Part shown: piece after piece, positions 50,605 to 61,200 of the stretch | How the letters are laid out: each line of letters opens with the position of its first letter | Numbering within the stretch: the first letter of the stretch is position 1 | Notes under the pieces: generated by a model | Databases searched by the model: none | What the model was told of the DNA's origin: nothing | What the model saw: only the letters and a program-made list of their open reading frames with translations | Translations under genes and position numbers: made by a program | NCBI GenBank assembly: GCA_023053575.1 | Contig: JAKZAP010000015.1 | Coordinates: 11,646,930-11,710,929 of the forward strand | Source: Branchinecta lynchi | Lineage: Eukaryota > Arthropoda > Branchiopoda > Anostraca > Branchinectidae | Direction: 5' to 3' | Length of the DNA: 64,000 bases

Positions 50605-50690
50605 TACGTCTTTTTGGATCCCAAACGAAATTAAGGGCGACTCGGCATGGATCTGCCCGTCTGTCTCAGGACGAATCCAGAAAAGTGAGA
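50605..50690 (+). repeat. 5' fragment of the GGGATCCC family
   Basis: CTTTTTGGATCCCAAACG and CCCGTCTGTCTC resemble the left end of the family (TTTTTGGGATCCCAAAACG ... CGTCTGTC). Lies 150 bp after the viral fragment. Confidence 0.4.
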
Positions 50691-51599
50691 AATTTAGCTG
50701 GAAGTTGTTAATGTGCTTCAGTTTGACCGTTTCCGAAAAAGAACTCATCATTCAGAAAGAAAAAAAACTTGAAAAAGACTGAGTTCCAGTTAAGAAAACA
50801 AAAACAAAATAAAAATAAAACAATATGTTGCAATCATCAGGCCCATCATTACAGCTTCGAACTGGAGGAAAATACTTATCATCAAATTATATTCTGTTAA
50901 GAAACTAATAAATTTAGAAAATGTAAGCAACAACAAAAATTAGACTGATTTTTACATGAAATGAAAGATATTGGTACATAGCAGATCGTGATGATTCCAG
51001 ATTCCTGAAGTCTGAAACGCTTGAGAACCGAGAGCAGCCTAGGTCCAAGTTGGATGTCAACTTAGTTTCTTGGTAAACTTGATATAGTCTTACTGACTTT
51101 TTGGGGCTTTGCTGGGCGAAAAATTACGATCGGAAACAATTGGTATCAATCGCAAAAATACAATCGTTACCAACTGTTTACAACCGTACCGTGTTCTTCA
51201 AAACTGTGCTAACTGAAAAAAAAAATGAAAACTGAGTTAACTATACCATTGGAAAGAACATAGCTGATTTGATATTCTGTTAAATTGTTCTAAGTGTTAG
51301 ATGACGACATGGGCACCATCTAACAGGTAGATTAGTTTTAAGTTTTTGAGTTCCTACTTTCTTCATGCAGGTGGCATACACAAAACTGGGCCCAACAATT
51401 ATGAAAATGTAGTTATCACAGTTTTGAAGAACACGATACAATTGCAAATGACTGGAAACAATTTGAAACAACTGTTTACAATCGAATTAACTGTTTCCAA
51501 TCGTAAAAAAAACAATTGTTTACGATCCTTTCAAATTGTTTTCAATCGTTTACGATTGGAAAAATTTCCCATAATACGATGACTTGAATTATTTCCATA

Positions 51600-51745
51600 C
51601 GGGCAGTTACCACGGTCGGACCGTGGTATCTGAATATCAGATACCACGATGACTGGCCAGATACCACGATAAATGCAAACACACCTTTTGACCGTGCTAT
51701 CACATACCACGGTAACCGCGAAAAGGACTTTAGACCGCGGTACCT
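51600..51745. repeat. Palindromic GATACCACGGTC repeat
   Basis: GGACCGTGGTATCTGAATATCAGATACCACG-type perfect palindrome, given here in parts: GTGGTATCTGAATAT and ATCAGATACCACG. Related to 31018-31280. The stretch 51100-51570 also repeats CAATCGT(T)TACGATTGG-type words. Confidence 0.6.
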
Positions 51746-52133
51746 GCAAAACACACAGCTCATATCACACATCTACTCAGGAAATGGGGTCCTTATCCCC
51801 TGTCTGTTTTGAGAAAAAGGATGGGTGGGGTTTGCTTTGAAAGGTAGTTGAGTAAAGCATCAATCATACCTACCATCTGAATCTCTTGGGATTTAAACGC
51901 TGAAACATAAACCGGTGTTCTCCTATATTTATTTTTCTTAGAGGACAAAGCGTGTTTTCTTCAAACGGTCATGAGCGCCAGAAAATGTCGCTCTAAGGTC
52001 GCTGATTTCCCACCAGATCTAATTCCACGGAATTATGTTTGTTTGAGGAAGGAAACCATTTTTTCTTCGGATATAGTCGTTCAATGTTTGTTTTATAAAC
52101 TGATACAATGATAATGGAATTAAATTTCGTTTC

Positions 52134-52170
52134 CATAAAAGGCAAACTAGACAGATAGTGAATTAGTCTT
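52134..52170 (+). promoter_or_regulatory. Putative core promoter of the serine protease
   Basis: CATAAAAG at 52134-52141 and TTAGTC at 52163-52168, about 30 bp apart. The leader would be only ~10 nt. Weaker than the amylase B promoter. Confidence 0.4.
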
Positions 52171-52174
52171 GAAA

Positions 52175-52219
52175 ATGAAGTCTTTTGTTGCCGTTTGTTT
52201 GCTGCTTGTGGCTTCCGAG
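52175..52219 (+). CDS. Protease exon 1: signal peptide
   Basis: 15 codons, [15 protein letters not shown], phase 0 end before GTAAGA. Chosen because it joins in frame to 57045 and gives a standard secretion signal. Confidence 0.75.
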
Positions 52220-55200
52220 GTAAGAATTACTGCCTGTCGAAATAATGTGGGATATATTTCGCTTCAAAACAGAAAAAGAAAATGAAAACAAAATGAAGTA
52301 GAAATGTCGAAGATAAAATCCAACAGTAACACTATGTAATAGCAAATAGTAGTATCATTAAATGTGCCTCAGACTGGTCCAATCTTATGTAGTAGTATCC
52401 AGTAGCATCCTGTCTTGCGAATAGAAGCATATAGTAGTATGTATTAACACGGTAGCCTTGAAGTAGAAGCGTGTCGTTAGTAATTCATGCAACTTTTTCG
52501 TATTACTTCATAGTACTATTTTGAGATAAATTTTTCATCGGGTTGTCCACTGTCGGATGTTAGATAACATTTCAATCGGAATGGAAGTGTAGCCAAATGT
52601 TGTGACGGACAAGTATTATAAGTAGTTTGTAAGATAAGTGTTATAAGAGTAGCCTATGTACAAATACTTCAAATTTTCGGGGCTCGAAGCTTACGATAGG
52701 TTTGTTTGCACTGGTGAACTTTTACTGACACGTCGCTGTCGCACCTATGAGGGTAGTTCATTCTAACTTCAGTAGTATTTTCATCCATCCTCCTTCCCGA
52801 GATTCTACACTTCGCAAGTGTATCCTATATCCTCCATTAGTTATACACTAATTTATCAAGCTTGTTTCCGCCCACAGACTGGTATTGCAGGTTTGGCCAA
52901 GATTGTCATAAAAGGCAAAGGGCATGGAAAGAGGCTAAAAACAGCCGAAGCCGTGTGTAATTTTTTATAAGCGTATTTTTTAAAACTATGTTGTGCAAGT
53001 AGTAATCTCTAAAAGGATACAAAAAAAAAAACAGAAAAAAAAGAATGAGGATATTGCTGAAATAAGCTTTGTGCGTTTTTGGGATCCCAAAATGTAAGTG
53101 GAGGGATACCTATGACATCACAAAAGTTGTCCGTCCGTCCGTCTGTAAGCACGATAACTGTCGAAGGGAATGAGATATTTTGATGAAACTTGGTGTTGGG
53201 GATTCGTTGGGTCGAGAGTACGGTCGAGTTCGTAGATGGGCTTTGTAGCCATGAGCTGAGACATGCTAAACACGATGGTGAAGATCATTTTTTCACCGGA
53301 GAAGTAGTTAGCCCGGAATTCGGCATAAACTGGAAGTGTGTCAAAAGTAAAAGTTTCATTTGAAGTTGATTAGATGTTCGGTTTAGGGGTAGGAAGACAT
53401 GCTGAACACTACGGTGAAAACCATTTTCTCGCCGGGCAAGTAGTTCGCCCGGAATCCGGCCTAAACCGGAAAATTGTTAAAAGTATTTGTAGTTGATTAG
53501 ACATCCGATTTAGGGATAAGAAGAGATGCTGAATCCGTGTATGACAATCTTTTTTACCCGGACATACAGTTCGCCCAGAACCCGGCTGGAACCGGAAAAT
53601 TTGTTATAAGTTAAATTTAATTTGAAGTTGATTGGATGTTCGGTTTAAGGATAGGAAGACAAGCTGAACACGATGGTGAAAACCATTTTCTCGCCGGGCA
53701 AGTAGTTCGCCCGGAATCCGGCCTAAACCGGAAAATTGTTAAAAGTGTTTGTAGTTGATTAGACATCCGATTTAGGGATAAGAAGAGATGCTGAATCCGT
53801 GTATGACAATCTTTTTTACCCGGACATACAGTTCGCCCAGAACCCGGCTGGAACCGGAAAATTTGTTATAAGTTAAATTTAATTTGAAGTTGATTGGATG
53901 TTCGGTTTAAGGATAGGAAGACAAGCTGAACACGATTGTGAAAACCATTTTCTCGCCGGGCAAGTAGTTCGCCCGGAATCCGGCCTAAACCGGAAAATTG
54001 TTAAAAGTATTTGTAGTTGATTAGACATCCGATTTAGGGATAAGAAGAGATGCTGAATCCGTGTATGACAATCTTTTTTACCCGGACATACAGTTCGCCC
54101 AGAACCCGGCTGGAACCGGAAAATTTGTTATAAGTTAAATTTAATTTGAAGTTGATTGGATGTTCGGTTTAGGGGTAAGAAGACAAGCTGAACACGATTG
54201 TGAATTAGGTGAATAGGTGAATAGCAAGGGCTACTTGCCCTTGCCGGGCAAGTAGTTGGCCCGGAATCCGGCCAAAACTGGAAAATTGTTAAAAGTATTT
54301 TTAGTTGATTAGACATCCGATTTAAGGGGAAGAAGTGATGCTATATCAGTGTATGACTATCATTTTCTACCCGGACATATAGTTCGCCCGGAATGTGGCT
54401 GGAACCGGAAAATTTGTTTTAGGGGTAAACACAAACATGCTAAATCCACATCTGAACTTGGCTTTCTCAGATGATTAGCTTTTTGGCCTAAATCTGATTC
54501 TGAATTTTTATAGTAAAAATGTTCAAGGAGTCTGGCGAAGACTGGATCTGGCGAAGCAAGACCCAAATGTCTGGATCAAATATTGAATTTTTGGGATCAC
54601 ATCGAAACCTTTGGTCTTGTTTTCTTAGGCAGGCTAATGAAGTGGCCGGACTTGATCCACTTGTCCATCTTGTAAGAGCTTTGAGATCTTCTGACTGGGG
54701 AAGAAAAAACCTCACCGTTAGGCTGGCCTAGCTCCGTCAACTCATGTCGCATTTTAAATAACTATCTTTCACCTGGAACGTCAACATGGAACAGTAACAC
54801 TTCATGATCTTATATACGATTAAAATGATGAATGACAAGGTACATCATCTGCCAACACAAGGCGATATCACCGAAGTATTTTATTTTTTAAGCCGGTGTC
54901 TTCAGAACTAGTGTGTTGTTTTCCTTGCTATGTTACTTTCTTGCCCTTGTTTTTGGGATCCCAAAACGTAATTGGAAGGATACTATAAAATCGGAAAAGA
55001 TTACCGTCTGCCCGTCTGTCTGTCCGTTCGTCTGTCAGCACGATAACTCTCCAAGGGAATGAGATTTTTTGACGAAACTTGGTGTGAGGAGCGAATTTTT
55101 CTAGTCAAGGTAAAGGTCAAGTTCGTAGATGGGCCCTATAGCTGCATCTTTAGGGGAGGGGTTTCAAATTAAGGGGCGACATTTTTTAAAAAAAAGCCAA

Positions 55201-58200
55201 TGACATAGTCGATTTAGGGTAAGACTACATGATGAACACGAATGTGAAAAGCATTTGTTTGCCGGACAAGTAGTTCACCCGGAATCCGACCAAACCGGAA
55301 CTATCTGAAGTTGATTAGAGAGAGATAATTTTTTTTATTACAAACCGTTTACATATCTGAACAGGGGCCACCCCATCAAGCTTTCGCCTGTCCTAATGGG
55401 GAGACCCCAAATCAAACATTCATACATAAGCACTCGTCCTAAACAATCATGACACAAGATCACATGAAAAAAAAAGGACGGCAGGGAGAACACCAACAAA
55501 ACACACACCAAGTCACCAGGGTCGACCACCCAAACAAAACCAATTTTTTTTTTTTATTTAAAAAAATTATATTTGTGAAACAGTATGGGTTTCAAAAGAT
55601 CCTTAAAAGCAGCTAGCACTGCCTCACTCTGGATCAGCCCCCCCCCCCCCCCCCGAGCATTCCAACTCCGAATACCACGGTGCAACACCGAAAACCCAGA
55701 ACGTGTTAGATGTCCGATTTCGGGGTAAGGAGACATGCTGAATCCTAATATGAAAAGGATTTTCTTGTCGGACAAGTAAATCGCCCGGGATCCGGCCAAC
55801 ACCAGAAAATTTATTAAAGTAAAGGTTTTATTTGAATATCATAAGTTGTCCGATTTACGGGTAAGAAGACATGCTGAATTCGTGTATGACAGTCATTTTC
55901 TACCTCGACACATAGTTCGCCACGAATCCCGATGAAATAGGAAAATTGTTAAAATTCGAAGTTTTATCTGAAGTTGATTAGAGGTTAGACTTAAGGGTAA
56001 GGCTGGGATAAGGAGATACAAGGAATCCGTTTTTGAACTTCAGATTTTTGCTAGACAACTAGTTCCCTGGAATCCGGCTGAAACCGGAAATTTGGCAGAA
56101 GAAAGGCAGGAAGCTTCATCAAAGTAGATATGACGCAGGCTATAGGGGTAAACTTACTTGTTGATCCATATTTGAACTTGGTCTTCTTAGATGATAGTCT
56201 GGCGAAGACTGGACCTCTAAAAGACGAGTGTCTGCATCAAATATTTAATATTTGGGATCCCATCGAAACCTTTGGTCTTGTTATTCATATTGTCTCTAGA
56301 AAATACGAAAAAGAACAGCTTGAATGATTGACTGTCTCACTGAAGCGCCAATCCGTCTTGGTCCTAACAATCGTTTTATCCGCCTCTTTTGCTAAATTGT
56401 TATTTCTTTTTCTTGTATTTTGTGTTATTTGTAGTTCTTTGTTTTTTCTCCTTGTACTCCACTTTTTCCCTTTGTAAGTGGGTAAGAAATAAATTATTAC
56501 TGCTGATCGTGTGTCTATTCCCCCCAAGGCGAGCCTTAAAGTGGGGACAGACGGGGACTTCTGATGTTTCGGTAAAGATGGAATATCTATGGCTTGGAAC
56601 AAACTTGTCTCCTCTGTCCTTGGAATGACTTATCCTATAACCCGCGAATGTAATGACGTTCACAAGCCCTTCGGTATCTCAGTATTATGCCCTACTATAG
56701 TCATACCTAGTAATAACGCCGGTAATACTTTCGGTAATAATTCGTCTTACGGTCGAAATTGGGAAGAAAAGACGCTGAAAATTTAATATTGTCGAGATGG
56801 AAAAATCCATCTCCGCCTTTTTTAAACGTATCTTTGGACCAATCGCAGACTAGAGTCGTTGATTTCAGCCAGTTTTATTTACGTTTATTGAGGGTCGCTT
56901 TAGGGTTGTGGGTATGAAGCCGGAGATCGTTATTTCAGATCCCCCCAGGGCAATATTCTACCTTTCAGTTGACTTATACTTATGACAACTTCTATGTAGT
57001 TAGGTATTATCGAGTAGTTTAGACGGTTATATACATTGTTCTAGGCCACCGCTGCTACCGCATGGCGTGACTACCGTCATCGTGATTTGTCAAAGATCAA
57101 GACCCGTACCCCAAAGTTCCCAGCTAATACAATCACATTAAAAGAGGTCAAGGAAGTTCAGTATGAGCTCCCAGTTCCGAAAGAAATGAAAGACTTCAGT
57201 GGTAAGTACAGATTTTAATCTTAAACTTTGAGCTCTCGATTTCTGAGTTGCTACCCCAAGACCTCTTCTCTTTCTTTTCTTGAAAGAAGAAGCCATATTT
57301 TAAATTATTAATGTAGGTGGAACTTTATGAAAACAAGAACAAGAGCATTTTCTTTTCTGACACTTGGTCAGTTAGAAAGATGGTTATTGGCAGCCATGCT
57401 TCTTCTGAGACCGACAAGTTCGGACTCTTCATCATTACGCCAACAGAAATTACTTACAATAGAATTGGTAGATAAATATATAGTTTTATTGATACAACTT
57501 CTTAGCTCAACAAATAACTTTGAGTTTGGTAGTCGTCCCTGACGAATCACCCCCTTCTTATCCCCAAGAACCCATAAAGAACGACTAGCTCAATCCCTAA
57601 CGGTTGCTGCCTAGCAGCTAGACAGACTGCCAAGTAGCTGCTCCCTGAACCGTTTTCACAAATGTGTATATTGTATCTTCATTTCACTGTATCTTCATTA
57701 ACAGACTGTAGAAAAAAATCTTGCAGTATTTACTACGTGGATCAAAATTGTCTCTACTGAGATACAGTCATTTCTAATTCGGATTAACCTTATCCAAGTA
57801 GAGATAAGATTGATCCCAGTAGCCAATACTGCAGTTAAATTTAATCCTTTCTCAGACAAACTTTTTACAGTGTACTTTTATTAAAATCCAAATCCATCCA
57901 ACACTTGACATTCAACTTGGACACATTCAAGATAAATTCAGACAAACCTCCAAGCCTCCAGAGCGTATATAAATATTTATATTAAAACAAAACAAAAAAA
58001 AACATCCAGCAAATGACGCGCTTTGACTTTGGCAAACCTTCAAAGCAAAATTCTCAACACAATCCGTTTCCTTTTCAAAATGGTTTTATCTCAAATTGAT
58101 TACCCAGTATTATCCAGGGTCAGGGAAGAAAGTATAACTCTATGCGCTGTCTTTAAAGGTGTTCAAGACTATCTTGCCCGAACCACACAAGTATTGCTGT

Positions 58201-61200
58201 TTCCTCACTATTGCTTTTTAAAGCCTTTGTCTAAAGTTAGATTTAGTCGAAAGTAATTTACGATTGCTAAAATTTTCTCGTTTTCTAGATGTGTGTGGCA
58301 AGACCAAGGCCTCTCGCATTGTCGGAGGAGTTGAAGCTACTCCCAACGAGTTTCCTTGGCAAGCCGGACTTTTTCTTGATCTCTTCGGCTTCTGCGGTGG
58401 CACTTTGATCTCAGACCAGTGGGTTTTGACCGCTGCTCATTGTGCTGAAGGGTAAGACAGCGGTTCTCAATAGGCGTATTCTCGCCGTTCCCCGAGGACT
58501 CCTCGGGGAATCGAAAGGAACGGCGAGAATAGAGGGAGTCACTCCATGCGGACTCCGCGTACAGAAACAGCGAGAACACGGGAAATGCTTCAAAATTGGA
58601 TTTTGTTCTAAAAAAAAATATGTAGTTGACGAAATTAGTCTGGATCCACTTTATTTTTGGTTTTGTTTATTCTGATTGTTTTTAATTAATTTTACATTGC
58701 ACCAACGCCAGCAAAAATTGATTCCCCTCCGAATCTGAAAGGGAGTCCTTTTGATGATGGTGATGATAATCGGAGCACTCCCCGTCGGTGGAGACTCGTG
58801 AGAACACGGGGAGTGAGTCCCCGGGACAAACGAAAACTCGGGGACTCCTCAAGTGGAGTCCTCGGGGAACGGCGAGAATACGCCTTATATCTCCGTGCTT
58901 GTTGTTCGACGGTGAGATAGATATTCACGAATAACTCCTACTTGGTATATTTACTTTACTCGCCATGGCAATAACGGTAATACAAATAGAAACGTATACT
59001 AAAATACTAGATACTAGACTAAACTATATAGAATTAAAGAAACCTTTCTCTGTGGATGAAAGCTAACCTCAAGAACCTCTTTTAATTTCCTGGAAGAACG
59101 CATCCAACTTGAGCATTTGTTCTGCGTAAACTTCCTCCACATCCCTGGCGAATAAAATTAGGGGTTTACTGGCAAAAGTGGTAACAACTAAACTGAAATG
59201 TACTTTATACATACATGTTAAACATACATGCGATATACATGTTCTGTAAATCGCGCCGTTTTAGAATTTGTCAATCGAGACCCAAAATCCGGTCTCTTTA
59301 CTTCAGGTTTGCAAAGCTTCTGCTGCGTTGTTTCATGTGCACGAGGAACACTTCCATGATTGAGAAAAAACAGACTGCAGACCCTAGTAAAGACAACTGG
59401 CTTAAAACAGCCAAGACCGTGAGTTATTTGTTGAAAGCACAGCATAGTTTTAAAGTTTTCAAATATTTTAAAATACTGTAAATTGAAGAGTAGGTCCAAA
59501 GGGGTCCAAGGGGTCCTTTAAAAATTTTCACTATCTGCTTTGGTCGACTGTCCTGAACAGAGCAAAATCCTGACTGGAATAAATTTTAATCTATTTTTTC
59601 CTTCCTTCTAATCAGCGCCCGGTATTTGCATCGCTGCCAGCGCTGCGAGGGTGAACCGGGTAATTTCAAATTTCCAGGGGAAATGGAACCACCCCTGGCT
59701 TAAACACTTTTATAGTTCTTGATTGCGTAACTGTTATGTAAAATGTCATGTGTCTGTAACTGTATTCAGCCTTAAATTTCTCTTCTTTTTCCTTTTCTTT
59801 ATTTTCTTATTTACTCCATTTTGTTCTAAGTGGAAAATATGGGTAATAAATACTATACTTCCTTACTTACTTACTTTTCTGTTTACACTTACTAGTTCAC
59901 AAAGTTGATTATTAAATGACCTGTCTTACTTATAATACTAATGCAAACTACTTCCATTATCACTCCATTCTAAACCCGGACACCCCAATTTCGTACGGTA
60001 CATTCTGACCCCTCTAACAAAACCAGGCTGACTTTCTCACTTGCCGTGTCTTGTTACCTTCGATGTGTATCACGCTGTCGACGGTTGTGTGCGACAAGTT
60101 ATTTCATGAGAAAAAACAGTTATGCGAATTTTTTCTCTGTTTTCGCTTCAAGTTAACGGGTCTCGGAAAAGGCTTAAAACAGCCAAGACCGTGCGTTATG
60201 TTGAAAGTACAGCATAGTATTAAAGTATTCAAATATTTTAATATACTGTAAATTGAAGAGTACATAGTCCGAGGGTCCTTTAACAATGTTCACTATCTAC
60301 TTTGGTCGACTGTCCTGAACAGAGCAAAATCCTGACTGGAATATATTTTAATCTATTTTTTCCTTCCTTCTCATCAGCGCCCGGTATTTGCATCACTGCC
60401 GGCGCTGAGAGGGTCTACTCTTTCTGTATAGGCGTATTCTCGCCGTTCCTCGAGGACTACTCGGGGAATGGAAGGCGAGAATAGAGGGAGTCACTCAACG
60501 CGGACTCCGCATATGTAAAACAACGGTAATACGGGAAATGCTTCCAAATTAATTTTGTTCTAAAAATAAATATGCAGTTGACAAAATTAGTCTGGATCCA
60601 CTTTATTTTTGTTTTTGTTCCGATTTTTGTTATTTAATTTAATTTTACATTGCACCAATGCCAGCCAAAGTGATTGCCCTCTGAAAGTGAAAGGGAGTGC
60701 CCAGGACAAACAAAAACGCGGGGACTTCTCAAATGAAGTCCTCGGAGATCTGCGAGAAAACGCCTTATCACTTTAACAACAGAAACTGTTAATTGTTCGG
60801 ATAATCACAATCTCCAGTGTCAAATAGTCAGCCCGAAAACCATTTGATACCCTCAAATTACTTATCATTGGCGTGTGATGTCTTTTTCTTTAGTTTCCTC
60901 TTGCGTCACGGCTACTAATAGCTGCCAGAGTGCGCTGGCAGTTGCTGTGAGCTATAATGAATGAATGAGTGAATGAATGAATGAATGTAATTACCAAAAA
61001 AGCCCGAGGGCCATGGCAAGAAAAATTGTAAGAAACGTACTCACTGACATAGCTAACACGCAGCTCCTATTCTAAAAATCTCCTTCTATGCTCCATCGCA
61101 AGCTTCAAGTATCGTCCAAGTATTTTTACAGTAACAAAACACTCATCCTTCATCATCCTTACCATCCATCCTATCCAATATACCTCTCTGCTCGGTTAAT

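Noticed and set aside
54640..54731. Possible extra protease exon after CTTTTCTTAG
   Set aside because: The frame has no protease similarity, and exon 1 joins 57045 in frame without it.
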